This document shows, in pieces, positions 39,624-49,484 of a DNA stretch of 64,000 nt. The stretch is from contig NZ_LZJW01000091.1 of the NCBI RefSeq assembly GCF_001667885.1, forward strand, positions 1 through 64,000. The letters run 5' to 3'. The notes under the pieces were generated by a model that had not been told where the DNA came from, did not search any database, and saw only the letters and a program-made list of their open reading frames with translations. Made by a program: the position numbers and the translations under genes. The first letter of the stretch is position 1, and each line of letters starts with the position of its first letter. The stretch comes from Mycobacterium scrofulaceum (GTDB lineage: Bacteria > Actinomycetota > Actinomycetes > Mycobacteriales > Mycobacteriaceae).

Positions 39624-42422
39624 GTGAACATCGCAAGGCCATCGGGGAAGCTCCGCATACCGCCGATTCGGGGGCGGGCGGACGAGCTGAAGGAGATCGC
39701 CGAGCTGATCGCCGCGGTCACTCAGGGGCGCGGCGGCGTGCTAGTGATCGAGGGGCCGCCTGGCATCGGGAAGAGCCGATTGTTGACCGAGGTTTTGGCG
39801 TTGGCCGAAAAGGCCGGTGTTCGGACGCTGTTCGGCGAGGCTTTCGAGTACCAGCAGGCGGTGCCATTTTTCTCACTGTTCATGGCGACCCTGCGTGCGG
39901 ATCCTCCTGTCGGTGATGCGGAGGCGTTGCGCCGCCTGGGAACGTCGGCCGATCTCAGCTACTGGGTGGTGCGCGACCTGCAGGCCGCCATATACGCCGC
40001 CGCGTCCCGAACACCGTTGGCGATAGTTCTCGAGGACGTCCACTGGGCCGATAACGCGACCTTGCTGGCGTTGCGGTCGCTGGCCGCTACGCGGCCCGAT
40101 GCCCCGGTGCTGTGGGTGCTTACCGCCCGGACCGGCGCCGGCGGGCCGGCGGTGCAAGAAACGCTGTCGGTGCTGCAACGCGCGAATGCCACATTTTTGC
40201 GATTGGGGGCCATGACGCCGGACTCGGTCGCCGAAATGGTCTGCGACGCGGTACGGGCGCCGGCGGATGAGTCTTTATTGAATCTAGCTGCCAAGGCGCA
40301 CGGAAATCCGTTCCTGGTCAGCGAGCTTGTGCATGGCCTGGCCGAGGAAGATCGACTGGACGCAACCGGGGGGCGAGTCATGGCCACCGGAAATGAGCTG
40401 CCGCGACGGTTGGGCGTGGGTATGCAGCAGCGACTCGACCTGCTCTCCGACAGTGCTTCGGAGGTGGTGCGGGTCGCCGGAGTGCTGCCGGACCGCTTTT
40501 CGGCAGGCCTGCTGGCCGCGATGCTGGACCGTCAGCCGGTCTCATTGCTCTCGGCGCTGGAGGAGGCGGTCCGCGCGGATCTATTCGTCGAAGACGGTGA
40601 GCAGCTGAGGTTTAGGCACGACTTGTTGCGCGAGGCCACTCGCCAGTCATTGCCGCAATCGCTGCGGCGGGCGATGGAACGCCAGTCGGCGTCGGTCATG
40701 CTGAGTATCGGCGCGGCCCCAATCGAGGTGGCCACCCAGCTGGCACGCAGCGCCGAACCCGGAGATCGAGAGGCGATCGAGGCATTACGGCAAGCCGCGC
40801 AATCGGTTGGCCGCAGCGACGCGAGCGCGGCCGCGGACTTGACCAAGCGCGCGCTGGAGCTGTTGCCGGCCGAAGATGCTGAGCGTGGATCCCTGGTCGC
40901 CGAAACGGTGGAGTGGCTCAACCGGGCCGGCCGCCATGGCGAGGCCGAAGAAATGGCCGTCGTGGCGCTCTCGGAGGCGGTCTCGCCCGAAGTTGAGGCC
41001 GAGATCCGCCTCCGGCTCCCGGCGCACACCAAACACAGCACCCAACGGCGGGCGGAGGAAAATCGCAGAGCGCTCGAGTTGGGCGACATCAGCGAGCTCA
41101 CCCGTACACGGCATCTGGCGTGGCTGGCCTACAACCTTGTGCTGCAGGACAAGAGAGGGCAACAGCGCGCCGCAGCCGACGAGGCTGCCGCCGCCGCGAC
41201 GGCCACCGGTGATCTCGAGGCCACAATCATGGCCGAGGTCACCCTCGCTTTGCTCGACATTGGCGAAGGGCACAGGGTCCGCGCTCTAGGCCGCCTCGAA
41301 CAGCTTCATTCTCTCGGCTACACGAATGATGCGGCCTTGGCGCATCACTATGCGGCGATGTACTACGCCATCCTGCTGGCAGTGTTCGGGCGGTTGGACG
41401 ACGCGGCGGGCCGGATTGCCGACGGCATTGGGCAGGCCCGCCGAGAAGGCAACGCGATGGTCCTCAATATGTGGACTGTCATTGGTGCGATCGTTCACCT
41501 CGCTGCGGGCCGGCTGTCGGCCGCACGCGATGCGGCTGAGTCCCTGCCGCCCCCACAGCCGACGGGCGTGAGCGAGCCGGACCTGCTCCGCATCGTGGTG
41601 ATGGCCTCGGTGGGTGTGCACACGGATGACCGAAACGTGTTGCAGCAGATGGCCAATGACGCACAAATAGCTTACTTCACCGGCTCACCTGCGATCCGTC
41701 GAGGAGCGGCGTATGTGCTCGCACTGGCGGCCTGGCAGCGCGACGACGTCCATGAAGCGGTGCGCTGGCTCGGCGGCGACATCGCCCTGCTCGGAACACC
41801 ACTACAGGTCTATGCCTTCGATCGGCTGATCTTGAGTGCGCGGGTGGCCTCGGCCGCCGGCGACGCCGGCTTGCGCGCACGGGTCCTGCAGGCCACCGAG
41901 GTGCTGGAGTGCGAGCAGCCCACGGTCCAGCTGTTTTCAGGGGTTGCCGGATATGCCCGCGGCATACTAGGGCGTGACGCCACAGCATTGGTGGCTGCCG
42001 CGGAGTTGCTTCACTCGTCGGCGCGGCCGCTTCTTTACGCCGGCGCTGCCGAGGATGCCGGCGCCGAGCTGAGTCGCGCAGAGCGCGACCTTGAGGCCAT
42101 CGACCACCTGAACGCGGCTTTCGACACTTACGTCGCGTGCGAAGCGGTTGCCGATGCCCGCCGGGTCGGCCGGATGTTGCGCCGACTAGGGGTGGAGCGC
42201 CGCATCGTCACGCACCCGAGGGCGGCAACGGGCTGGGACAGCCTCACCGATTCCGAACTCAGGGTCATCAACCTCATCGCACAGGGCGCGACCAACCGCT
42301 CAGTCGCGCAGCAATTGCATCTCTCCCCGCACACCGTGAAGACACACGTGCACAATGCCTTTGCCAAGCTCGGGATCACTTCCCGAGCCCAACTGAGCCA
42401 GCGCATGCGCAGCGCCGATTGA
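39624..42422 (+). CDS. ATPase-LuxR transcriptional regulator, copy 1
   Basis: This 932-residue STAND/LuxR-type regulator opens with an N-terminal AAA-like ATPase, with Walker A GPPGIGKSRLL (about residue 45) and Walker B IVLEDVHWAD. A TPR-like helical middle region follows, probably the signal-sensing part. The C-terminal LuxR helix-turn-helix has LTDSELRVINLIAQGATNRSVAQQLHLSPHTVKTHVHNAFAKLGI. The GTG at 39624 gives a short N-terminus before IRGRADELKEI. It is closely related to the next two genes, so the three are tandem duplicates. It is the only transcription-factor type in the box-rich island besides 50221-52779. Confidence 0.92.
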   Translation: MNIARPSGKLRIPPIRGRADELKEIAELIAAVTQGRGGVLVIEGPPGIGKSRLLTEVLALAEKAGVRTLFGEAFEYQQAVPFFSLFMATLRADPPVGDAEALRRLGTSADLSYWVVRDLQAAIYAAASRTPLAIVLEDVHWADNATLLALRSLAATRPDAPVLWVLTARTGAGGPAVQETLSVLQRANATFLRLGAMTPDSVAEMVCDAVRAPADESLLNLAAKAHGNPFLVSELVHGLAEEDRLDATGGRVMATGNELPRRLGVGMQQRLDLLSDSASEVVRVAGVLPDRFSAGLLAAMLDRQPVSLLSALEEAVRADLFVEDGEQLRFRHDLLREATRQSLPQSLRRAMERQSASVMLSIGAAPIEVATQLARSAEPGDREAIEALRQAAQSVGRSDASAAADLTKRALELLPAEDAERGSLVAETVEWLNRAGRHGEAEEMAVVALSEAVSPEVEAEIRLRLPAHTKHSTQRRAEENRRALELGDISELTRTRHLAWLAYNLVLQDKRGQQRAAADEAAAAATATGDLEATIMAEVTLALLDIGEGHRVRALGRLEQLHSLGYTNDAALAHHYAAMYYAILLAVFGRLDDAAGRIADGIGQARREGNAMVLNMWTVIGAIVHLAAGRLSAARDAAESLPPPQPTGVSEPDLLRIVVMASVGVHTDDRNVLQQMANDAQIAYFTGSPAIRRGAAYVLALAAWQRDDVHEAVRWLGGDIALLGTPLQVYAFDRLILSARVASAAGDAGLRARVLQATEVLECEQPTVQLFSGVAGYARGILGRDATALVAAAELLHSSARPLLYAGAAEDAGAELSRAERDLEAIDHLNAAFDTYVACEAVADARRVGRMLRRLGVERRIVTHPRAATGWDSLTDSELRVINLIAQGATNRSVAQQLHLSPHTVKTHVHNAFAKLGITSRAQLSQRMRSAD

Positions 42423-42454
42423 TCGACAGCAAATCTCGTTGATGCCGTGCACGG

Positions 42455-42489
42455 CCTACAATGACGTGCACTGCAATGGCAGTCCGGTA
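42455..42489 (+). promoter_or_regulatory. Promoter/leader element shared by LuxR copies 2 and 3
   Basis: This 35-base element starts CCTACAATGACGTGCA and ends GGCAGTCCGGTA; 31 of 35 bases match 45330-45364. It holds a -10-like TACAAT and a perfect dyad ACTGC-N4-GCAGT. It ends 24 bp before ATG 42514. Confidence 0.65.
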
Positions 42490-42513
42490 ATCAAACGCTA
42501 GACAGGACACCCG

Positions 42514-45321
42514 ATGGGGCCTCCAGCCGGCCTATCCGACACCGGCGGCCAACGCCTGGTCACACCTCCGATTCGAGGACGGGCGGACGAGCTGAAAAAG
42601 ATCGGCGCACTGGTTACCGCGGTGGCGCAGGGCCGCGGCGGCGTGCTGGTCATCGAAGGGCCACCCGGCATCGGAAAGAGTCGGTTGCTGACCGAGGTGT
42701 TAGTGCTGGCCGAGAAGTGGGGCGTGCGCGCGCTGTTCGGGGAGGCGTTCGAATACCAGCAGACGGTGCCGTTTTTCTCGCTGTTCATGGCCACCCTCAA
42801 CGCCGATCCCCCGGTCGGAGACGCAGAGGCGTTGCGCCAGCTAGGTGGCTCGGCCGATCTGCGGTATTGGGTGGTGCACGATTTGGCCGACGCGATTAAT
42901 GCCGCGGCCGCTCGGACCCCGCTGGCGATTCTGTTGGAGGACATCCACTGGGCCGACAACGGGACGCTGTTGGCGCTCCGGTCGCTCGCCACCGCGCGGC
43001 CGGATGCGGCGGTGTTGTGGGTATTGACTGCCCGCACCGGGGCGGGCGGCTTTGCGGTGCAAGAGACGTTGTCGGTGCTGCAACGCGCGGATGCCACATT
43101 TCTGCGAGTGGGGGCCATGACACCTGATGCGGTCGCCGACATGGTCCGAGACGCAGTGCGTGCGGAAGCCGATGTGTCACTGCTGAATCTGGCCGCCAAG
43201 GCGCATGGGAACCCGTTCTTGGTCAGCGAGCTTGTCGGCGGCCTGGATGAGGAGAACCGACTGAACGTCAGGGGCGGCCGAGCGGTGGCCACCGGACACG
43301 GGCTGCCTCGCCGTCTGGGAGTCGGCATGCAGCAGCGACTGGATCTGCTCTCCGGTAGTGCGTCGGAGGTGGTGCGGGTGGCGGCGGTCCTGCCGGACCG
43401 GTTCTCGGCCGAGCTCTTGGCAGCGATGCTAGACCGGCCACCGACGTCGTTGCTCTCGGCGCTGGAGGAGGCGGTGCGCTCGGATTTATTGGTCGAAGAC
43501 GGTGAGCGCCTCAGGTTTCGGCACGACCTGCTGCGCGAGGCCACCCGGCAGTCGTTGCCGCAGTCCTTGCGGCGGGCGATGGAGCGTCAGTCGGCATCGG
43601 CCATGCTTGGCCTGGGGGCCGCCCCGGCCGAGGTGGCTACCCAGCTGGCGCGCAGCGCCGAGCCGGGAGATCGAGAGGCGATTGACGCACTGCGCCAGGC
43701 CGCGCAAGCGGTTGGCCGCGGCGATGCCAGCGCGGCCGCGGACTTGAGCAAGCGCGCACTGCAACTACTGCCCGCCGGCGACACCGAATATGGATCGCTG
43801 GTCGCGGAAACGGTGGGGTGGCTCAACCGGGCCAGCCGCTACGGCGAGGCCGAAGAATTGGCCGACTCGGCGCTCGCGGAGGCGGCATCGCCGGAAGTAG
43901 AGGCCGAGATCCGTCTGCGGCTCCCGGTGCACACCAAGCACACCGACCAGCGGCGGGTGGAAGAGAATCGACGGGCGCTTGAGTTGAGCGGCATCAGCGA
44001 GGTCACCCGGGTCCGGCATCTGGCCTGGCTGGCGTACAACCTGATATTCGACGAAGGCGGCCAACGGCGCGCGGCCGCCGACGAGGCGGCCGCAGCCGCG
44101 AAAGTCACCGGTGATATCGAGGCCACGATCATGGCCGGCCTCACCCACGCTTTGCTCGATGCTGGTGAGGGGTACGCGTCCCGCGCGCTACGCCGTTTCG
44201 AAGAGCTCCGCCCGCTTGCTTACACGAATGAAACAGCGTTGGCGCATGCGTATGCCGGAATGTACAACGCAAACCTCCTGGCAGTCGTCGGCCGGTTGGA
44301 CGACGCGACGGCCCGCATCGCCGACGGAACAGAGCAAGCCCGCCGGGAAGGCAATGCGATGGCTCTCGCCATGTGGGCCGTCTTTAGCGGGCTTGTCCAC
44401 CTCGCCGCGGGCCGGCTGTCAGCCGCTCGCGATGCGACGGAGCGCCTTCCGCCGCCCCAGCCGACGGGGGCAACCGAGCACGACGTACTTCGCATGGTGA
44501 TCCTCGCCGAGGTGGCGGCACACACCGATGACCGAAACATGCTGCAGCAGATGGTAAATGACGCCCGTGCCGCCCACTCCACGGGCTCCGCCGGCATACG
44601 TCGAGGGTCGGCGTATGTGCTCGCGCGCGCGGCGTGGCAGCGGGACGATGTTCATGACGCAATGCGCTGGCTCGGCGACGTCATCCTGCTGGCGACGCCG
44701 TTTTTTCCCCATGCGTTGGTCCGGTTGATCCTGGGTGCGAAGGTGGCCTCGGCCGCCGGTGACGCCGGCTTGCGCGCGCGGGTTCTGCAGGCCACCGAAG
44801 TGCTGGAACGTGAACGGCCCGCGCTGCCGCTGTTCGCGGCGGTGGCCGCCTATGCCCGTGGCATCCTCGAACACGATGCCCAAACCTTGGTGGCCGTTGC
44901 GGAGTCGCTTCGCGGGTTTCCGCGGCCGCTGCTGTACGCCAGTGCTGCCGAGGACGCCGGCGGCGAGCTGGCTCGCGCACGGCGCGACGCCGAGGCGATC
45001 GACCAACTGAACGCGGCGTTCGACACCTACATCGAGTGTGAGGCGATTGCCGATGCCCGCCGGGTCGGCCGCACATTGCGCCGATTAGGCGTGGAACGGC
45101 GCATCGTGGCTCACCCGCGGTCAAAAACCGGCTGGGACAGCCTCACCGATTCCGAACTCAAGATCATCAACCTCATCGCACAGGGCGCGACCAACCGCGA
45201 CGTCGCCACGCAGCTGCATCTCTCCCCCCACACCGTGAAAACCCACGTACACAACGCTTTCGCCAAGTTGGGCATCACTTCCCGTTCCCAACTGGCGCGG
45301 CTCATGCGCGACCCTGGGTGA
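42514..45321 (+). CDS. ATPase-LuxR transcriptional regulator, copy 2
   Basis: This 935-residue paralogue has the same order of parts as its neighbours: IRGRADELKKI, Walker A GPPGIGKSRLLTEV, Walker B LLEDIHWADN, helical repeats, and a C-terminal LuxR domain (LTDSELKIINLIAQGATNRDVATQLHLSPHTVKTHVHNAF). Across the first ~460 residues and the HTH it is very similar to copies 1 and 3. The recognition helix differs slightly (NRDVATQL against NRSVAQQL). It starts at ATG 42514, just after a dyad-containing leader element also found before copy 3. A homologous regulator of an unknown signal. Confidence 0.93.
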   Translation: MGPPAGLSDTGGQRLVTPPIRGRADELKKIGALVTAVAQGRGGVLVIEGPPGIGKSRLLTEVLVLAEKWGVRALFGEAFEYQQTVPFFSLFMATLNADPPVGDAEALRQLGGSADLRYWVVHDLADAINAAAARTPLAILLEDIHWADNGTLLALRSLATARPDAAVLWVLTARTGAGGFAVQETLSVLQRADATFLRVGAMTPDAVADMVRDAVRAEADVSLLNLAAKAHGNPFLVSELVGGLDEENRLNVRGGRAVATGHGLPRRLGVGMQQRLDLLSGSASEVVRVAAVLPDRFSAELLAAMLDRPPTSLLSALEEAVRSDLLVEDGERLRFRHDLLREATRQSLPQSLRRAMERQSASAMLGLGAAPAEVATQLARSAEPGDREAIDALRQAAQAVGRGDASAAADLSKRALQLLPAGDTEYGSLVAETVGWLNRASRYGEAEELADSALAEAASPEVEAEIRLRLPVHTKHTDQRRVEENRRALELSGISEVTRVRHLAWLAYNLIFDEGGQRRAAADEAAAAAKVTGDIEATIMAGLTHALLDAGEGYASRALRRFEELRPLAYTNETALAHAYAGMYNANLLAVVGRLDDATARIADGTEQARREGNAMALAMWAVFSGLVHLAAGRLSAARDATERLPPPQPTGATEHDVLRMVILAEVAAHTDDRNMLQQMVNDARAAHSTGSAGIRRGSAYVLARAAWQRDDVHDAMRWLGDVILLATPFFPHALVRLILGAKVASAAGDAGLRARVLQATEVLERERPALPLFAAVAAYARGILEHDAQTLVAVAESLRGFPRPLLYASAAEDAGGELARARRDAEAIDQLNAAFDTYIECEAIADARRVGRTLRRLGVERRIVAHPRSKTGWDSLTDSELKIINLIAQGATNRDVATQLHLSPHTVKTHVHNAFAKLGITSRSQLARLMRDPG

Positions 45322-45329
45322 CGTGCACA

Positions 45330-45364
45330 CCTAGAATGGTGTGCACTGCAGTGGCAGTCCGGTA
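45330..45364 (+). promoter_or_regulatory. Promoter/leader element before LuxR copy 3
   Basis: The element starts CCTAGAATGGTGTGCA and ends GGCAGTCCGGTA. It matches the element at 42455-42489 in 31 of 35 positions, with -10-like TAGAAT and dyad ACTGC-N4-GCAGT. It ends 20 bp before the GTG at 45385. Confidence 0.65.
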
Positions 45365-45384
45365 GATGGAAGACAGGGATTCCC

Positions 45385-48189
45385 GTGGGGTCTTCAACCG
45401 GCCTATTTGATGTCGGCGGCCAACGCTTGATCACCTCGCCGATTCGAGGGCGGGCAGACGAGCTGAAAACGGTTGGCGCGCGGGTCAATGCGGTGGCCCG
45501 GGGGCGCGGGGGTGTGCTCGTCATCGAGGGCCCACCGGGCATCGGCAAGAGCCGGTTGCTCACCGAGGTCTTGTTGCTTGCCGAGAAGGCCGGTGTTCGG
45601 GCACTGTTCGGTGAGGCGTTCGAATATCAGCAGACGGTGCCGTTTTTCTCGCTGTTCATGGCAACCCTGCGCGCGGAGCCCCCGGTCGGTGATGCGGAGG
45701 CGTTGCGTCGCTTGGGCACCTCGGCGGATCTCCGCTACTGGGTGGTCCACGATTTGGCCGAAGCCATTCATGCGGCGGCCGCGAAAACGCCGCTGGTCAT
45801 CGTCCTGGAGGACATTCACTGGGCCGACAGCGCCACTCTGTTGGCGCTGCGGTCGCTGGCCGCGATGCGGCCCGATGTCGCTGTGTTGTGGGTATTGACG
45901 GCCCGCACCGGGGCCAGTCGGCCGGCGGTGCAGCAGACGTTGTCGGTGCTGCAACGCGCGAATGCCACATTCTTGCGATTAGGGGCCATGACGCCGGATG
46001 CGGTCGCCGACATGGTTCAAGACGCGGTGCGGGCGCGGGCGGATGCGTCGCTGCTGAATCTGGCCGCCAAAGCGCACGGGAACCCGTTTTTGGTCAGCGA
46101 GCTTGTCGGGGGGCTCGGCGAGGAGGGCAGGCTCAATCTCTCCGGCGGGCGCGCGATGGTCACCGGACAGGGGTTGCCGCGGCGGCTGGGCGCCGGTATG
46201 CAGCAGCGACTTGACCTGCTCTCCAATGGCGCCTCGGAAGTGGTGCGGGTGGCCGCGGTGCTGCCCGACCGGTTCTCGGCTGGCTTGCTGGCCGCGATGC
46301 TGGAACGCTCACCCGCCTCGTTGCTGTCGGCGCTCGAGGAGGCGGTGCGCGCGGATCTTTTCATCGAAGACGGCGAGCGGTTGAGGTTTCGGCACGACTT
46401 GCTGCGCGAGGCCACCCGCCAGTCGTTGCCGCAGTCCCTGCGGCGGGCCATGGAGCGCCAAGCCGCCTCGGTCATGCTCGGGATGGGCGCGGCCCCAGCC
46501 GAGGTCGCCACCCAGCTGGCACGCAGCGCCGAACCCGGAGACCGCGAGGCGATCGACGCCCTGCGCCTAGCCGCCCAATCGGTCGGCCGCGGCGATGCCA
46601 GCGGGGCCGCGGACTTGAGCAAGCGCGCACTAGAGCTACTGCCCGCCAACGACGCTGAGCGCGGCCCACTGGTCGCCGAAACGGTGGAGTTACTGAATCG
46701 AGCGACCCGTTATGACGAGGCTCAGGCGCTTGCCGACAGCGCGCTCGCCACGCAGCTGTCCCAAGACGACGAAGCCGAGATTCGGCTGGGCATCGCCGCG
46801 GGCACCGAGGATCCGGCGCAACGCATTGCCGAGCTACGTCGCGCGCTGCAGTTGGTCGGCATCAACGACATCATCAGGGCGCGCCATCAGGCATGGGTGG
46901 CCTACTTCGAGGTGGTCAACGGCCTGCATGCGGACGCTTCGGCCGCGGAAGCGGCCGCGGCCGAAGCCGCCGCGACCGGTGATGTGGAAGCCCGGATCGT
47001 CAGCGCTACCGCGCTTGCCCTGAACGACTACCAGGACGGTTATGCGGTGCGCGCACTTCGGCGCATGGACGAGGTCGATGTACTGACGCGCGGGGGCAAG
47101 GCAACCCTCGGCGGCATATATGCCGCCAAGCGGCGCGCAGGCCTGATTGTTTGCGTGGGCAGCTTGGAGGAGGCCAGCGTGCAGGTCGCCGAGGGCACCG
47201 AGAAGGCCCGTCGCGAACGCAACGCGATGGCGCTTCCCGGCTGGACCCATCTCGGCGGGATGGTTCACGCGGCGGCGGGTCGCTTGGCCGCGGCGCGTGA
47301 CACCATCGAGGCGCTGCCTCGGCGTGAATGGGCCAACGGTACCGAGGTCAACATTGAGCGCATTCTTGTTCTGGCTGAGGTAGCGACGCGAACAGGCGAC
47401 CGAAAGTTATTGCAAGACTTGGTGTCTGAGTCGACAGCCCTGTATTCCAGCACCTCGCCCTTGCTGTCCGGCGGCGCGGCTTATGTGGTCGCCCTTGCCG
47501 CGTGGGACCGCGGCGACGTTGGCGACGCGGCGCGTTGGCTCGGGGGCAAGAACGCGCGTGTCATCACACCGCTGTGGCCCAACGTGTTCGATCAGCTGAC
47601 GCTGACAGCGCGGGTGGCTTCGGCAGCCGGGGACGCCGGGCTGCGCGCGCGAGTGCTGCAGAGCATCGAGGTGCTGGAACGCGAGCGGCCCGGTGTGGCG
47701 TTGTTCGCGGCGGTCGCCCAGCAGGCCCGCGGAATCCTGGAACGTGACGCCGATGCGCTTTTGGAGGCTGCCGGCGCGCTTAGTACGCGGCGTCCGCTTC
47801 TCCACGCCGGTGCCCTCGAAGACGCCGCTGGTGAACTCGTGCGCGCCGGACGCGATGCGGAGGCGATCGAGGGCCTCAACAAGGCGTTCGACACCTTTGT
47901 GCAATGCGAAGCGGTTGCAGATGCCCGTCGGGTCGGCCGCGAGTTGCGCCGATTAGGCGTGGAACGGCGCATCGTCGCCCAGCCGCGGGCGAAAAGGGGC
48001 TGGGACAGCCTCACCGACTCCGAGCTTACGGTAGTCAACCTCATCGCCCAGGGCGCGACCAACCGCTCCGTCGCGCAGCAACTGCATCTTTCCCCGCATA
48101 CGGTGAAGACACACGTGCACAACGCGTTTGCCAAATTGGGAATTGCCTCCCGTGGCGAGTTGGCGCAGCTGATGCGCGGCTCCGATTGA
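45385..48189 (+). CDS. ATPase-LuxR transcriptional regulator, copy 3
   Basis: The 934-residue third tandem copy has Walker A GPPGIGKSRLLTEV, Walker B VLEDIHWADS and the C-terminal LuxR motif LTVVNLIAQGATNRSVAQQLHLSPHTVKTHVHNAFAKLGI. The ATPase half and HTH follow copies 1 and 2 closely, but the middle (about residues 450-720) is clearly more divergent: copy 3 has AEIRLGIAAGTEDPAQRIAELRRALQ where the others have a VHTKH-type sequence. This suggests a different ligand or partner with the same DNA target class. The start is GTG 45385, directly after the shared leader element. Confidence 0.93.
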   Translation: MGSSTGLFDVGGQRLITSPIRGRADELKTVGARVNAVARGRGGVLVIEGPPGIGKSRLLTEVLLLAEKAGVRALFGEAFEYQQTVPFFSLFMATLRAEPPVGDAEALRRLGTSADLRYWVVHDLAEAIHAAAAKTPLVIVLEDIHWADSATLLALRSLAAMRPDVAVLWVLTARTGASRPAVQQTLSVLQRANATFLRLGAMTPDAVADMVQDAVRARADASLLNLAAKAHGNPFLVSELVGGLGEEGRLNLSGGRAMVTGQGLPRRLGAGMQQRLDLLSNGASEVVRVAAVLPDRFSAGLLAAMLERSPASLLSALEEAVRADLFIEDGERLRFRHDLLREATRQSLPQSLRRAMERQAASVMLGMGAAPAEVATQLARSAEPGDREAIDALRLAAQSVGRGDASGAADLSKRALELLPANDAERGPLVAETVELLNRATRYDEAQALADSALATQLSQDDEAEIRLGIAAGTEDPAQRIAELRRALQLVGINDIIRARHQAWVAYFEVVNGLHADASAAEAAAAEAAATGDVEARIVSATALALNDYQDGYAVRALRRMDEVDVLTRGGKATLGGIYAAKRRAGLIVCVGSLEEASVQVAEGTEKARRERNAMALPGWTHLGGMVHAAAGRLAAARDTIEALPRREWANGTEVNIERILVLAEVATRTGDRKLLQDLVSESTALYSSTSPLLSGGAAYVVALAAWDRGDVGDAARWLGGKNARVITPLWPNVFDQLTLTARVASAAGDAGLRARVLQSIEVLERERPGVALFAAVAQQARGILERDADALLEAAGALSTRRPLLHAGALEDAAGELVRAGRDAEAIEGLNKAFDTFVQCEAVADARRVGRELRRLGVERRIVAQPRAKRGWDSLTDSELTVVNLIAQGATNRSVAQQLHLSPHTVKTHVHNAFAKLGIASRGELAQLMRGSD

Positions 48190-48234
48190 CCGGCGCCAAA
48201 ATACGGGACCGCCTAGTACTGCATCCATCCGGGC

Positions 48235-48260
48235 CTAAACATCAACCTTCGGGCGATGGT
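48235..48260 (+). repeat. 26-bp dyad repeat, copy 1
   Basis: The element begins CTAAACATCAACC and ends GGGCGATGGT. It matches 22 of 26 positions of 49897-49922 and has an imperfect CATC/GATG dyad. It lies about 118 bp before the alpha/beta hydrolase ATG. Possible operator. Confidence 0.5.
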
Positions 48261-48377
48261 TTTGCGCTGGCCGCACGACGACCGTAGTAGTCGACCCTGA
48301 TCACGTACTCCGCCGGCCCGGCGGTCCAGCTAGGCCAGACACCGTGCCGGTGAGCACACAAGCGAAAGACCGAGACA

Positions 48378-49484
48378 ATGTTGAACACGACGCTTGGAGT
48401 GCAGCAACGGTCCCACACGCAGGCAACGCGGCGCGGCCGGAGGCGAACGCTGGGCACACGCCGATCACTGGCCTGCAACCGCACGGTTACCACGAGCGAT
48501 GGCGTCTCGCTGTCCGTTCGGGACTGGGGATCTCACGCCGCCGGCCATACGGTCGTGCTCCTTCATGGTTTTTGCCTGAACAAAGAGTCCTGGAATATCC
48601 AGATGACGCAGCTAATTCGCCTCTGGGGCAACAACATCCGGATCATCAGTTACGATCATCGCGGCCACGGCGACTCCGGCGATGCGCCAATGCACACGTA
48701 CCGGATCGACCGACTCGCTGACGACCTAGCCGAGCTGCTGGTGGCGCTTCGCGTTACAGGCCCTCTCACCCTGGCGGGACACTCGATGGGCGGCATGACA
48801 GCCTTGGCCTATCTACGCCGGCCAGCCAGCTCGCGTCCCGTTGAACCGGAAAGCCTCGTTCTCGTCGCGACCGCCGCGGGGAGCCTCGGTTCACACGGCC
48901 TCGGTCGGCTGCTGAACACCCCGGCGACAAGCATGATCTACAACCTCGTACACCGCATGCCGCGCGCGGGGACCGATCAGGTTGTTCAATTGCTCGCCCG
49001 TCCGGTGTGCGCGGCACTGACCAGGCACGGCGGATACGGTGAATCCGCACCGAAATCGTTGGTGGCTATGTCCGCGGCCGCCGTCAACGCGACCCCGTCG
49101 GCGACCAAAGTCGGCTTCCTGCTCGGTCTGAGGGAGTACGACTGCTCTCAGACCCTGAGCTCCATCACGGCCAAGACAACCATCATCAGCGGAGGAGCGG
49201 ACAAGCTCACGCCGATGTGGCATGCCCGCAAGTTGGCCGACGGTATCCCGGCGGCGACTCTCATTCACCGGCACGCCGCCGGGCACACGCTCTTGCATGA
49301 AGTCCCGCAGGTGGTCACCGAAGCGATCAGCTCCAGCGTCGCCGCCGACTATCACCATTCCAGGGCCGATGAAGCAGGCGCATGCGCGGCGTCAGACCCG
49401 CCGCCAGACGATGACTTTCCTATGAGCCATGCCACTTCGGCGCGTAATACATCACCCGTGGCAGGTGAGGAGCGAGTGTCGTGA
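48378..49484 (+). CDS. Alpha/beta-hydrolase
   Basis: The 368-residue product is a complete alpha/beta-hydrolase. The oxyanion segment is VVLLHGFCLNKESW, the nucleophile elbow GHSMGGMT, an acid residue lies in ISGGADKLTP, and the catalytic His in HAAGHTLLHE. A basic N-terminal extension of about 35 residues (ATRRGRRRTLGTRR) and an acidic, disordered C-terminal tail of about 45 residues flank the domain. No signal peptide is evident. Esterase, lipase or epoxide-type substrates are possible. A 26-bp dyad repeat upstream is shared with the region before the MalT-type regulator. Confidence 0.9.
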   Translation: MLNTTLGVQQRSHTQATRRGRRRTLGTRRSLACNRTVTTSDGVSLSVRDWGSHAAGHTVVLLHGFCLNKESWNIQMTQLIRLWGNNIRIISYDHRGHGDSGDAPMHTYRIDRLADDLAELLVALRVTGPLTLAGHSMGGMTALAYLRRPASSRPVEPESLVLVATAAGSLGSHGLGRLLNTPATSMIYNLVHRMPRAGTDQVVQLLARPVCAALTRHGGYGESAPKSLVAMSAAAVNATPSATKVGFLLGLREYDCSQTLSSITAKTTIISGGADKLTPMWHARKLADGIPAATLIHRHAAGHTLLHEVPQVVTEAISSSVAADYHHSRADEAGACAASDPPPDDDFPMSHATSARNTSPVAGEERVS

